Numbered from the stretch's first letter, positions 10,717 through 20,444 are shown. The stretch: DNA of 64,000 nt from an uncultured Flavobacteriaceae bacterium (GCA_937944485.1 CALDYU010000012.1:1-64000), one strand, 5' to 3'. The notes: generated from the letters alone by a model not told the origin. A program made the numbers and translations.

Positions 10717-11553
10717 ATGAGAGCACTGCGACGTATTTTCAATTTTTATCTCGATGCCAGTGTGCACGTTGCTTTGGCCGTTTTCGCTCTTGTTAAAATA
10801 AGCGAACTTACGTTCAACATTTTTGGCAATTACCATCTTGCCTGGTTTCTGTTTTTCGGGTCAATAAGTTGCTATAATTTTATTAAATACGGAATTGAAG
10901 CTAAAAAATACCTAATGGTTGCTAATCAATATCATAGGGGCATACAGCTGTTCAGTATTGCGGCTTTGATTTTTGCTTTATACCATGCACATTTTTTAAC
11001 TGTCAAATCATGGTTAGGAGTACTTATTTTAGCCTGCCTTACAGGTTTATATGCGATACCAATTTTGCCAAAAAATAAAAATTTACGTAGTTGGGGAATT
11101 CTGAAAATTTGTATTGTGGCACTCGTCTGGGCTATAGCTACCGTGGTATTACCCTGTTTGTTAAAGATAGAACTAATAGGTTTTGATGTGTGGATTGAGA
11201 TATTTCAGCGCTTTATTTTTGTGCTGATTTTACTGCTGCCTTTTGAAATAAGAGATTTGAATTATGATCCTGAAGCCTTAAAAACGATTCCGCAACGCTA
11301 TGGCGTGATAAATACGAAGTTGTTAGGGCTTATTGCAACATTAGCATTTTTCCTCGCTACTTTTTTAAAAGATGAGATTGGTACTTTAGAACTTATTTCA
11401 AAAGGAATTATTTTTCTTTTACTCGCATTGGTACTATTAATCACGAAAAAGAAGCAATCAAAATACTTCAGTGCTTTTTGGGTTGAAAGTATACCAATAT
11501 TTTGGTGGATTCTTTGGATTGGCTTAGCACAATTATTTAGGACTTATTCGTAA
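10717..11553 (+). CDS. UbiA-like prenyltransferase family integral membrane protein
   Basis: Multiple TM segments; FEIRDLNYDPEALKTIPQRYGVINTKLLG resembles the second UbiA motif. Confidence 0.55.
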   Translation: MRALRRIFNFYLDASVHVALAVFALVKISELTFNIFGNYHLAWFLFFGSISCYNFIKYGIEAKKYLMVANQYHRGIQLFSIAALIFALYHAHFLTVKSWLGVLILACLTGLYAIPILPKNKNLRSWGILKICIVALVWAIATVVLPCLLKIELIGFDVWIEIFQRFIFVLILLLPFEIRDLNYDPEALKTIPQRYGVINTKLLGLIATLAFFLATFLKDEIGTLELISKGIIFLLLALVLLITKKKQSKYFSAFWVESIPIFWWILWIGLAQLFRTYS

Positions 11554-11785
11554 GCTCTTGCTTCATTTTGAGTTTTTCTTGTTCTGAAAGGCTTTGAAGA
11601 TTCGCTTTTTCACAAAGAACAGTAAACTTTGTATTTTGTTTGGTAAACTTAGAGCACGTTTTACACATGAATAAATGAAGTCTTAATTTCATTTTTTCAA
11701 GAAGAGAAGCTTCTTCATACTGTGTTTTGTTGCAAATAGTAGCGGCTTTTTCGCAGGAAATCATAATTTTAGAACCAATTTTCAT
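11537..11785 (-). CDS. Small zinc-finger/anti-sigma-like protein (82 aa; may start at 11764)
   Basis: ISCEKAATICNK...HLFMCKTCSKF Cys/His pattern; directly downstream of an ECF sigma factor. Confidence 0.65.
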   Translation of the reverse strand: MKIGSKIMISCEKAATICNKTQYEEASLLEKMKLRLHLFMCKTCSKFTKQNTKFTVLCEKANLQSLSEQEKLKMKQELTNKS

Positions 11786-12410
11786 TAAGGCAACCCATCA
11801 GGGCCGTTCTCGACCGATGTATCATTACCCAAAGGTTTGACGGATTAATACCTAATTCATTACAAATATCTTCAGTACTTATGCCTTGAATAGTTTTCAT
11901 AGTAAAAACTTTAGCTTGTTTTTTTGGTAATTTAGAGATGCACGATTGAATAGCCATGCCTAGTTCTTCATTTTCAATAACACTATTTTCAAGGGTGCTA
12001 AACGGATCAGCAACTTGTTCTTCTAACCAATCTCCTTGAGCATCACTTCCTGAGCTGTACGACATACGAACCTCTGCCTTACCTTTCTTAGAGTTGATTT
12101 TCCGATAGTGATCGATGACTTTACGCTTAAGAATGGCGATTAACCAAGTTCGTTCGGATGCATCTCCTTTGTAGTTTTTAGCAGATTTTAACCCAGCAAA
12201 AAATGTTTCCTGAACAAGGTCTTTTGCTATTTCAGCATCGCTTACCCGAGCTACAGCGAAATTAAAGAGATAATCCGCATATAAATCCACCCAGGTGTCA
12301 GGATTTAATTGATGTAATGGCATTCTTTCTGAGTTGTTTTCAAATGTACTAGAATTTGACGTAACAACCTGTAAATTTTTTGTGTTCTGTGTAAATTTAA
12401 GTGCGGCCAT
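11769..12410 (-). CDS. RNA polymerase sigma-70 factor, ECF subfamily
   Basis: DLVQETFFAGLKS (region 2), RTWLIAILKRKVIDHYRK, region 4 LPKKQAKVFTMKTIQGISTEDICNELGINPSNLWVMIHRSR. Confidence 0.88.
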   Translation of the reverse strand: MAALKFTQNTKNLQVVTSNSSTFENNSERMPLHQLNPDTWVDLYADYLFNFAVARVSDAEIAKDLVQETFFAGLKSAKNYKGDASERTWLIAILKRKVIDHYRKINSKKGKAEVRMSYSSGSDAQGDWLEEQVADPFSTLENSVIENEELGMAIQSCISKLPKKQAKVFTMKTIQGISTEDICNELGINPSNLWVMIHRSRTALMGCLNENWF

Positions 12411-12416
12411 AATTTT

Positions 12417-12424
12417 TATCTTTG
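12417..12424 (+). promoter_or_regulatory. Candidate Bacteroidota -7 box (TAnnTTTG) for the rhodanese gene
   Basis: TATCTTTG, 15 nt upstream of ATG 12439. Confidence 0.35.
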
Positions 12425-12438
12425 ATTAAATTAATGAT

Positions 12439-12786
12439 ATGCGATATTTTGTTTTATTTCCTCTAGTAATACTATTAGTAATGGGCTGTGCCCAAAGTAA
12501 TAGGAAACCTATCACAGAACTTTCACAAAACGAGATTAATAGTGTGATATTAATAGATGTTCGCACACCTCAAGAGTACGCTGAAGGTCATATTGATAAT
12601 GCTATAAATATCAATTGGTATGGGGAAGATTTCGTGAAACAGCTTGATGCCTTGAATAAGGATCAAACCATTTATGTGTATTGTAAAAAAGGAGGGCGCA
12701 GTGCTAAGGCTTTCAAAATACTAGATTCATTGGGCTATAGTGTAGTTGATTTAGAAGGAGGCTACGATGCCTATTTAAAAAAATAA
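12439..12786 (+). CDS. Rhodanese-like domain lipoprotein
   Basis: Lipobox LLVMGC; LIDVRTPQEYAEGHIDNAININ; active-site loop YCKKGGRSAKA. Confidence 0.88.
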   Translation: MRYFVLFPLVILLVMGCAQSNRKPITELSQNEINSVILIDVRTPQEYAEGHIDNAININWYGEDFVKQLDALNKDQTIYVYCKKGGRSAKAFKILDSLGYSVVDLEGGYDAYLKK

Positions 12787-12829
12787 ATTGAACGTTAAAT
12801 ATGAAGTGAGAACAATAATGCTAGAAACA

Positions 12830-13678
12830 TTATTCGATGCGAATTGACATTGTTGTTTTAGTATCCATTTTCATTTTCATACGCATCATTGCGCTCACAT
12901 CCATACTCAAATTCATAGGCAATTCAGAACTGTATTCAATTAGGTAGTTGTCTTTTATACTATAAGCACAAGTACCATCACCAGCACCATTTGCACTCAT
13001 TTTCATTTGTTCTTGTTCGCTATTAAGTGTAATAGACTGTTTTAGGTCGAAGTAGGCAATGTTCTTAGAGATCTCTTTCAATCGGTATGTAGTATTGATT
13101 ACAATTTCCATCGGGTTCATACCTTGCATTGGAATGCTCATAGGAATTTCATTGTTGAAAGTATCTCCAACATGTATTTCGGTTTTCGGAAAATCTATTT
13201 GCTTTTGTATATTCTCCATAGTTTTGGCAATAGTGGTACGAAGTTGTTCTGTAATATCAGTGCCGATTATCGAGTCTATTTCAAATACATTTTCGTCATT
13301 GTAGTAACCTAAAATTTGCATTCCTTCAATAGGGTTTGGTTGTTCTATCACCTGACCATTAATCTCGCTTTGCGAACTTATTTTTTCGTAACGCATTCGA
13401 GCTGGTATTGCTCCTGTTTCGCTTTTATCTTCAGTGGTAGAAATCATAATCATTGACATTTCTTGCTTGATTTCCATAGGGCTTTCAAATCCACCAGCTT
13501 TCATTTGTTTAAGAAGCTCTTCTTCGGCAACTACTTCTACAATTCCATTTGTTTCTGTTACCATTTGAGTGGTATACGTTGTATTGGGAGCGATATTGAT
13601 TTCAAATTTAAAGCCTTCTTGTGCAAGGCATGACAGATAACTAATACTAAAGACTACTGATATTATTAATTTTTTCAT
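12830..13678 (-). CDS. Secreted protein of unknown function (DUF6263-like)
   Basis: Signal peptide; overall beta-rich composition with no catalytic motif recognised. Confidence 0.55.
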   Translation of the reverse strand: MKKLIISVVFSISYLSCLAQEGFKFEINIAPNTTYTTQMVTETNGIVEVVAEEELLKQMKAGGFESPMEIKQEMSMIMISTTEDKSETGAIPARMRYEKISSQSEINGQVIEQPNPIEGMQILGYYNDENVFEIDSIIGTDITEQLRTTIAKTMENIQKQIDFPKTEIHVGDTFNNEIPMSIPMQGMNPMEIVINTTYRLKEISKNIAYFDLKQSITLNSEQEQMKMSANGAGDGTCAYSIKDNYLIEYSSELPMNLSMDVSAMMRMKMKMDTKTTMSIRIE

Positions 13679-13688
13679 GATGTTCTGA

Positions 13689-15713
13689 TTAATTTTTTAA
13701 AAGACCAGCTCTTTCTAACAAGGCCTCTACCTTGGGTTCAGCTCCTCTAAATCTCTTATAAAGAGTCATTGGGTTTTCAGTACCCCCCTTTGAGAGCACA
13801 TGTTCTTTAAATTTAGTGGCTACTTCTTTATTAAAGATACCCTTTTCTTTGAAAAAAGCGAAGGCATCTGCATCTAACACTTCAGCCCATTTGTAACTGT
13901 AATAGCCTGAGGAGTATCCGCCTTGAAAAATATGAGCGAAAGCTGTACTCATGCATGTTTCTTCGGTGTCAGGATATAAGTTGGTGCCCTCAAAAGCTTT
14001 TGATTCATGAGCTTTTACATTGGTAATTTCTGTTGGGTCAGCACCATGCCAAGACATATCTAAGAGTCCGAAACTGAGCTGGCGTAAGGTGGCCATACCT
14101 TCTTGAAAAGTAGCAGATTCTTTAATTTTCTGAATCAATTTCATCGGAATAACCTCACTTGTTTCATAGTGCTTGGCGAAAAGTTCTAGCGCCTCTTTTT
14201 CATAACACCAATTTTCCATCACTTGGCTAGGTAGTTCAACAAAATCCCAATACACAGAGGTACCTGAAAGACTGGGGTAGGTCGTATTAGCTAACATGCC
14301 GTGTAAACCATGTCCGAATTCATGAAATAAGGTAGTTACTTCATTGAAAGTTAAAAGAGAAGGTTTCGTTGCTGTGGATGGTGTAAAATTGCAAACATTC
14401 GAAATCTGCGGACGCACATTTTCTCCATCTTTTTTCCATTGTGATTTAAAAGAAGTCATCCAAGCACCACCGCGTTTTCCTGCTCTAGGATGAAAATCGG
14501 CATAGAAAATTGATATAAAGTTTAAATCTGCATCAAAAACACGATAGGTTTTTACCTCTTCATGATATTTGTCAATATCAGTAACTTCTTCGAATTTCAA
14601 TCCGAAAAGTTTTTCTGCTACTTTAAAAACACCATCAATAACATTCTCTAGTTTGAAATAGGGTTTTAATTGTTCGTCATCTAAACTGAACAATTTCTGC
14701 TTTAATTTTTCTGAGTAGTAACTACCATCCCACTTTTGTAGTTGATCAATGCCATCTAATTCTTTAGCAAATTCTTCGAGCTGTTTGAATTCTTTCTCTG
14801 CAGCTGGTTTCGCTTTTTCAAGAAGTTCATTTAAAAACGAATAGACTTTCTCAGGAGTCTCTGCCATACGTTCCTCTAGCACAAAATGCGCATGGGTTTC
14901 ATAACCCAAAAGATTGGCACGTTCATGACGTAACTTTGCTATTTTAAGTACATTTTCTTGATTATCTAATGCGTCTCCTTTAAATGATTTACTACCAAAA
15001 GCCAGGGAGAGTTCTTTTCGCAACTCCCTATTTTTTGCATATTTCATAAAGGGAATATAACTGGGGTAATCCAAGGTGAGCATCCATCCAGTAGCTTTGC
15101 CTTTAGCTTTTGCCAACTGGCTGGCAGCTTCTTTAGCACCTTCCGGCAATCCGTCTAAATCGCTTTCTTTGGTAATATGCTTTTGGTATTTATTGGTTTC
15201 TGCTAAAACGTTCTCTCCGAATTTCAATTTTAGTTTTGAGGCTTCGGCATCAATTTCCCGCAGTCTCGTTTTTTTCTCTTCGGATAGATTAGCTCCGTTT
15301 CTACTAAAGCTCTTATAGCGTTTGTCTAAAAGGGTATTTTCTTCTACGGATAATTCGAGAGTGTTTTTTTGCTCGTAAACGGATTTTATCCTTAAGAATA
15401 ACTTTTCGTTTAGCGTTATATCATTGCCAAATTCAGAGAGTAGCGGAGAAACTTCTTGAGCAATCTTTTGAATTTCTTCGTTGGTTTCAGCGGAATTCAA
15501 ATTAAAGAAAACACTTGAAATTCGGTCTAGTTGCTGACCTGAAAACTCTAAGGCCTCAATAGTATTTTTAAAAGAAGGAGCTTCGGCATTCGCGGTAATT
15601 GCATCAATTTCAGCCCGAGCATCGTCCATCGCTTTAAGAAAAGCAGGTTTGAAATGCTCATTTTTGATTTTTGAAAAAGGGGCGGTATCGAATTTTTCGA
15701 GTAGTGGGTTCAT
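13689..15713 (-). CDS. M3-family zinc metallopeptidase (oligopeptidase A/Dcp-like)
   Basis: LFHEFGHGLHGML HExxH-type motif; N-terminal NPLLEKFDTAPFSKIKNEHFKPAF. Confidence 0.93.
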   Translation of the reverse strand: MNPLLEKFDTAPFSKIKNEHFKPAFLKAMDDARAEIDAITANAEAPSFKNTIEALEFSGQQLDRISSVFFNLNSAETNEEIQKIAQEVSPLLSEFGNDITLNEKLFLRIKSVYEQKNTLELSVEENTLLDKRYKSFSRNGANLSEEKKTRLREIDAEASKLKLKFGENVLAETNKYQKHITKESDLDGLPEGAKEAASQLAKAKGKATGWMLTLDYPSYIPFMKYAKNRELRKELSLAFGSKSFKGDALDNQENVLKIAKLRHERANLLGYETHAHFVLEERMAETPEKVYSFLNELLEKAKPAAEKEFKQLEEFAKELDGIDQLQKWDGSYYSEKLKQKLFSLDDEQLKPYFKLENVIDGVFKVAEKLFGLKFEEVTDIDKYHEEVKTYRVFDADLNFISIFYADFHPRAGKRGGAWMTSFKSQWKKDGENVRPQISNVCNFTPSTATKPSLLTFNEVTTLFHEFGHGLHGMLANTTYPSLSGTSVYWDFVELPSQVMENWCYEKEALELFAKHYETSEVIPMKLIQKIKESATFQEGMATLRQLSFGLLDMSWHGADPTEITNVKAHESKAFEGTNLYPDTEETCMSTAFAHIFQGGYSSGYYSYKWAEVLDADAFAFFKEKGIFNKEVATKFKEHVLSKGGTENPMTLYKRFRGAEPKVEALLERAGLLKN

Positions 15714-15786
15714 GTTTTAAAAGTTCAAGTTCAAGCGTAAAGTACAAGTTCAATAACGCTCAAAATAGATTAGGAAATTAATTTTA

Positions 15787-15813
15787 CCAACTGCCAACTG
15801 CCAACTGCCAACT
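15787..15813 (-). repeat. Heptanucleotide tandem array (CCAACTG)3.9; minus-strand unit AGTTGGC
   Basis: CCAACTGCCAACTGCCAACTGCCAACT read directly; overlaps purE stop codon (15812..15814). Confidence 0.95.
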
Positions 15814-16300
15814 ATTTACTGCTTACCGATTTAGCCCCATCAATAACTTTTTGTTTCAAGCCTTCTTTGTAAAGAACTATCTTATCTAGCACACATTTAT
15901 CGGAAGCCCCAATAATTTGAGCAGCAAGTATACCAGCATTTTTAGCTCCGTTTAAGGCAACAGTAGCCACTGGAACACCTCCCGGCATTTGAAGAATAGA
16001 AAGTACAGAATCCCAACCATCGATGGAATTGTTGCTTTTTACTGGAACCCCAATCACAGGTAAGGGAGACATTGAAGCTACCATACCTGGTAAATGTGCT
16101 GCCCCACCGGCACCAGCAATAATAACCGAGTAGCCATTGGTGTGCGCATTTTTGCTAAAATCAAAAAGCTTTTCCGGCGTGCGGTGGGCAGATACGATAT
16201 CAACATCAACTTCGATGTCGAAACCTTTTAAAATGTCTATTGCTTCTTGCATTACGGGCAGGTCACTAGTGCTTCCCATTACTACGGCTACTTTACTCAT
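15812..16300 (-). CDS. purE: N5-carboxyaminoimidazole ribonucleotide mutase
   Basis: VVMGSTSDLPVM, SAHRTPEKLFDF, IAGAGGAAHLPGMVAS. Confidence 0.96.
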   Translation of the reverse strand: MSKVAVVMGSTSDLPVMQEAIDILKGFDIEVDVDIVSAHRTPEKLFDFSKNAHTNGYSVIIAGAGGAAHLPGMVASMSPLPVIGVPVKSNNSIDGWDSVLSILQMPGGVPVATVALNGAKNAGILAAQIIGASDKCVLDKIVLYKEGLKQKVIDGAKSVSSK

Positions 16301-16301
16301 A

Positions 16302-17519
16302 TTATTTGCTGATTACTTTAATTGTTTCCTTTACTTTTTGAGCCACTTTTCTGGCTTTACTAATATCTTCATTTACAATAGTCACATGACCCATTTTGCG
16401 AAAAGGCCGGGTTTGTTTTTTTCCATAAATATGAGGCGTAACCCCATCCATCCCCATAATTTTTTCGATGTTCTCATAAACCACATCACCAGTATGCCCT
16501 TCAGCGCCCACCAAATTAACCATAATACCTACTACTTTACTTGCCGTATTGCCTAAAGGCAAATCTAAAATAGCACGAATATGCTGCTCAAATTGATTCG
16601 TATAACTGGCTTCAATGCTATAATGACCACTATTGTGAGGTCTGGGTGCGACTTCATTGACTAAAATCTCATCATCTTCAGTCTGAAACATTTCTACTGC
16701 AAGAATGCCGATATGTTCCATTTTTTCAGAGACTTGTAGCGCTATTTCTTTCGCTTTTTCAGCTACTTGTGAATCAATTCTTGCGGGACAGATGACATAC
16801 TCTACCTGATTGGCTTCAGGATGAAATTCCATTTCTACAACAGGGTATGTAACTACTTGACCACTTGAGTTTCTTACTACAATTACTGCTAGTTCGTTCT
16901 TAAACGGAATTATTGTTTCAGCAATACACTCCCCTACAGATAGCCCTGCTAGATCATTTACAGAACGAACAACTTTGACTCCTTGTCCGTCATAACCGAA
17001 TTGCGCCGCCTTCCAAACAAAAGGAAATTCTATACCTCCATTTTCAACAGCATCTTTGATTTCACTAGCATATGCAAAACGAGTATATGCTGCCGTAGGA
17101 ATATTGTTATCGGTATAGAAAAGTTTCTGTGTGGCTTTGTTTTGTATTGTTCGCAATGCTCTTGTGGGTGGATATACTTTTAAACCTTCGTTTTCAAGCC
17201 TTTCTAAGGCATCTACATTCACATTTTCAATTTCGATAGTTAAGACATCAACATCTTTTCCGAAGTCATAAACAGTATCATAATCCATTAAATCACCCAA
17301 TACAAATTCATCACATGCGATTTTACAAGGCGCTTCTTTTGAAGCCTCTAAAACTTTAGTATAAATATCAAATTTTCGAGTTTCATAAAGTAGCATTTTA
17401 CCTAATTGGCCACCCCCTAAAATCCCCAATTTAAAGTCAGAAGAAAAGTAGTTATTCGCGTTATTCGTCAAAGTTGTTTTTTTAGATGTCACAAAAATAC
17501 ATTTAAATCGCAAAACCAT
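16302..17519 (-). CDS. purK: 5-(carboxyamino)imidazole ribonucleotide synthase (start codon uncertain)
   Basis: KLGILGGGQLGKML, ATP-grasp motifs, EVAPRPHNSGHYSIEA; 1 nt upstream of purE. Confidence 0.95.
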   Translation of the reverse strand: MVLRFKCIFVTSKKTTLTNNANNYFSSDFKLGILGGGQLGKMLLYETRKFDIYTKVLEASKEAPCKIACDEFVLGDLMDYDTVYDFGKDVDVLTIEIENVNVDALERLENEGLKVYPPTRALRTIQNKATQKLFYTDNNIPTAAYTRFAYASEIKDAVENGGIEFPFVWKAAQFGYDGQGVKVVRSVNDLAGLSVGECIAETIIPFKNELAVIVVRNSSGQVVTYPVVEMEFHPEANQVEYVICPARIDSQVAEKAKEIALQVSEKMEHIGILAVEMFQTEDDEILVNEVAPRPHNSGHYSIEASYTNQFEQHIRAILDLPLGNTASKVVGIMVNLVGAEGHTGDVVYENIEKIMGMDGVTPHIYGKKQTRPFRKMGHVTIVNEDISKARKVAQKVKETIKVISK

Positions 17520-17580
17520 AGTTATAGCTGTAAAAAAGAGAAATCAAAATAGTATATTTGCCCTTCTAAAAAACGGAACC

Positions 17581-18687
17581 TTGATTAAGCTGCACGACTC
17601 ATATTTTAAGCCTTTCATCAATCAAGCCGACATTCAAGAAGCGGTAAAAAAAATTGCAGAACAGATTGCTGATGACTATAAAGACGAGACTCCAATTTTT
17701 GTTGGGGTATTGAACGGGGCTTTTATGTTCGTAGCTGATTTGTTGAAGTACTACGAACACCCCTGCGAAGTTACATTTGTTAAGCTGAGCTCGTATCAGG
17801 GGCTCACATCAACTGGCATTGTAGAAACCCTGCTAGATGTTAGTGAAGATATTGCGAACAGAAGTGTCATTATTCTTGAAGATATCATTGATACGGGTAG
17901 AACCTTACAACAATTAGTACACCTTTTTTCTAATTCTAATGTAAAGGAGTTCAAGATTGCAAGCCTTTTCTTTAAGTCAGATGTCTACAATGGCGAGTAT
18001 GCTATAGATTATATAGGCATTAATATTCCAGATAAATTTATTGTTGGATACGGACTGGACTACAATGAATTGGGCAGGAATTTGAAAGAAGTATACCAAC
18101 TAAACCAAAAACATATGATTAACCTCGTATTATTCGGAAAGCCAGGTGCCGGTAAAGGCACCCAAGCCGAATTTTTGAAAGATAAGTACAATTTGAAGCA
18201 TATTTCTACAGGTGATTTATTTCGTTTTAATATTAAGAACAATACCGAACTTGGTGTTTTAGCAAAATCTTATATTGATAAGGGAGATTTGGTACCCGAT
18301 GAAGTAACTATAAAAATGTTACAAGATGATGTAGCCAAGAACCCTGATGCGAGTGGTTTTATTTTCGACGGTTTTCCGAGAACTACTGCTCAAGCCGAAG
18401 CATTAGATGCTTTTCTGGCTACTAAAGACATGAAAATAGATGCAACAATTGCACTTGAAGCTAATGATGAGGTTTTGATTCAGCGGCTTCTTGAAAGGGG
18501 CAAGATAAGTGGTAGAACAGATGATCAAGACGAAGAGAAAATACGCAATCGTTTTGATGAATATAATGAGAAAACAGCACCATTGAAAGATTTTTATGAA
18601 GCCCAAGGTAAATTTCATAGCGTCAATGGCATAGGCGAAATAGATGAAATTACATTGCGACTGGGTAAAGTTATAGAAGAACTTTAG
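17581..18687 (+). CDS. Fused hypoxanthine phosphoribosyltransferase / adenylate kinase
   Basis: N-terminus FVGVLNGAFMFVADL and VIILEDIIDTGRTLQ (PRTase PRPP loop); C-terminus INLVLFGKPGAGKGTQAEFL, DGFPRTTAQAEAL (Adk); single uninterrupted frame. Confidence 0.93.
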   Translation: MIKLHDSYFKPFINQADIQEAVKKIAEQIADDYKDETPIFVGVLNGAFMFVADLLKYYEHPCEVTFVKLSSYQGLTSTGIVETLLDVSEDIANRSVIILEDIIDTGRTLQQLVHLFSNSNVKEFKIASLFFKSDVYNGEYAIDYIGINIPDKFIVGYGLDYNELGRNLKEVYQLNQKHMINLVLFGKPGAGKGTQAEFLKDKYNLKHISTGDLFRFNIKNNTELGVLAKSYIDKGDLVPDEVTIKMLQDDVAKNPDASGFIFDGFPRTTAQAEALDAFLATKDMKIDATIALEANDEVLIQRLLERGKISGRTDDQDEEKIRNRFDEYNEKTAPLKDFYEAQGKFHSVNGIGEIDEITLRLGKVIEEL

Positions 18688-18688
18688 T

Positions 18689-19210
18689 ATGTCATCTAAA
18701 CTGCAACCCGTACTTGCTAATGAAACTGTGCATATAAGGCCCTTGGTACAGGATGATTTTGAGGCACTTTTTAGGGTTGCTTCTGACCCCTTGATCTGGG
18801 AACAACATCAAAATAGTGACAGACACACCCTTGCGAAATTTACAGAATTTTTTGATCAAGGAATTGCAGGTAAAGCGGCATTTGCAATACTTGACAAGAA
18901 ATCAAATAAAATAATAGGAAGTTCTAGATATCGAGTGATAAGTGAAATAGAAGGCGTAATTGAAATCGGATGGTCGTTTTTAGGTCGTTCGTTTTGGGGA
19001 GGAGCGTATAACAAAGAATTTAAAAAATTATTGATTAATCATGCTTTACAATTTTATAAGCATGTTGTGTTTTACGTACATATCAATAATTACCGCTCGC
19101 AAGGTGCCATGTTAAAAATAGGAGGGAGAAAGATGAAGGAGGATAGTACCTCGTGGGTGCGATCTACTAATGATACATTGACCTATGTCATTGACCACGC
19201 CCTGCATTAA
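18689..19210 (+). CDS. GNAT-family N-acetyltransferase
   Basis: VHIRPLVQDDFEALFRVASDPLIWEQH; IGWSFLGRSFWGGAYNKE; 1 nt after the hpt-adk stop. Confidence 0.85.
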   Translation: MSSKLQPVLANETVHIRPLVQDDFEALFRVASDPLIWEQHQNSDRHTLAKFTEFFDQGIAGKAAFAILDKKSNKIIGSSRYRVISEIEGVIEIGWSFLGRSFWGGAYNKEFKKLLINHALQFYKHVVFYVHINNYRSQGAMLKIGGRKMKEDSTSWVRSTNDTLTYVIDHALH

Positions 19211-19221
19211 AAAAGGACAAC

Positions 19222-19365
19222 ATGGGTGAAAAGGTTATTGATACTAAAACAGGATTAAAAGGATGTTTATTTACTTGCGGCATATCCTTTTTGCTCTTTG
19301 TACTTGCTTCTGTCGGGTATCTTATCTATGTTTTTTATATTAATGACACCATACCTACTAAATAG
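19222..19365 (+). CDS. 47-aa single-TM small protein (not in supplied ORF track)
   Basis: ATG at 19222: MGEKVIDTKTGLKGCLFTCGISFLLFVLASVGYLIYVFYINDTIPTK*; fills the gap between the GNAT gene and obgE. Confidence 0.55.
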   Translation: MGEKVIDTKTGLKGCLFTCGISFLLFVLASVGYLIYVFYINDTIPTK

Positions 19366-19380
19366 TTTAGGATATAAAAT

Positions 19381-20382
19381 ATGACTGAAGGTAATTTTGT
19401 AGACTATGTAAAAGTGTTTTTAACTTCTGGTAATGGAGGTAAAGGTTCTGTGCATTTACATCGTGAAAAATATATTACCAAAGGTGGTCCTGATGGTGGA
19501 GACGGCGGTCGTGGTGGTCATGTGATTCTTAGAGGGAATCAAAATTTATGGACACTTGTCACTTTTAAATTTAAGAAGCATTTTAAAGCTGGGCATGGTG
19601 CTCATGGTGCGAAAAGCCGTAGTACAGGTGCCGATGGTGAAGATGTGTTTTTAGAGGTTCCTTTAGGTACTATATTGAGAGATGCGGAGACGAATGAAAT
19701 AATTCTAGAAATCACGGAACATGGTGAAGAAAAAGTAGTGGTTGAAGGGGGCATGGGCGGCCGTGGTAATTGGCATTTTAAAACACCTACCAACCAAACA
19801 CCGAGATATGCCCAACCGGGCATTGAAGGTAAAGAAGGCGCATTTATTCTAGAACTTAAGATATTGGCTGATGTAGGCTTGGTGGGTTTTCCGAATGCGG
19901 GTAAATCGACTTTACTTTCAGTGATAACTTCAGCAAAACCGAAAATTGCGGACTATGAATTTACAACCCTAAAACCCAATTTAGGAATTGTGGAATATCG
20001 AGATTTTCAGAGTTTCGTAATGGCTGATATTCCTGGAATAATAGAAGGGGCTGCAGAAGGTAAAGGATTGGGACATTATTTTTTACGACATATAGAACGA
20101 AATGCAACCTTGTTATTTTTAATTCCAGCTGATAGTAATGATATTAGTAGGGAATATGAAATTCTTTTAGATGAGCTACGGAGATATAATCCTGAGTTGA
20201 TGGATAAAGAGCGATTGGTGGCTATTTCAAAAAGTGATATGCTCGATGAGGAGCTTATTGCAGAAATACGTGTAGAATTAGATAAAGATATGAAAGGGGT
20301 GCCTTTTATGTTCATCTCTTCTGTAGCGCAATTAGGTATCCAAGAGTTGAAAGACCGACTCTGGGCAATGTTAAATGGTTAG
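19381..20382 (+). CDS. obgE: GTPase ObgE/CgtA
   Basis: Gly-rich Obg fold ([14 protein letters not shown]), [37 protein letters not shown]. Confidence 0.97.
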   Translation: MTEGNFVDYVKVFLTSGNGGKGSVHLHREKYITKGGPDGGDGGRGGHVILRGNQNLWTLVTFKFKKHFKAGHGAHGAKSRSTGADGEDVFLEVPLGTILRDAETNEIILEITEHGEEKVVVEGGMGGRGNWHFKTPTNQTPRYAQPGIEGKEGAFILELKILADVGLVGFPNAGKSTLLSVITSAKPKIADYEFTTLKPNLGIVEYRDFQSFVMADIPGIIEGAAEGKGLGHYFLRHIERNATLLFLIPADSNDISREYEILLDELRRYNPELMDKERLVAISKSDMLDEELIAEIRVELDKDMKGVPFMFISSVAQLGIQELKDRLWAMLNG

Positions 20383-20444
20383 TAGTATTCCGCTGCTAAT
20401 TACATTAATCTATGAGAATAAAACCCGAAATAAAACGTAGTGGG

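Noticed and set aside
15787-15813. Possible CRISPR-like repeat
   Set aside because: Units are 7 bp with no spacers; simple tandem array, not CRISPR
16137-16556. 139-aa + strand ORF across purE/purK
   Set aside because: Antisense to two well-supported genes with no domain signal
17520-17580. TATATTTG upstream of hpt-adk as a complete promoter
   Set aside because: The -7-like box is present (17553..17560) but no convincing -33 TTG at the expected spacing, so it is not listed as a feature
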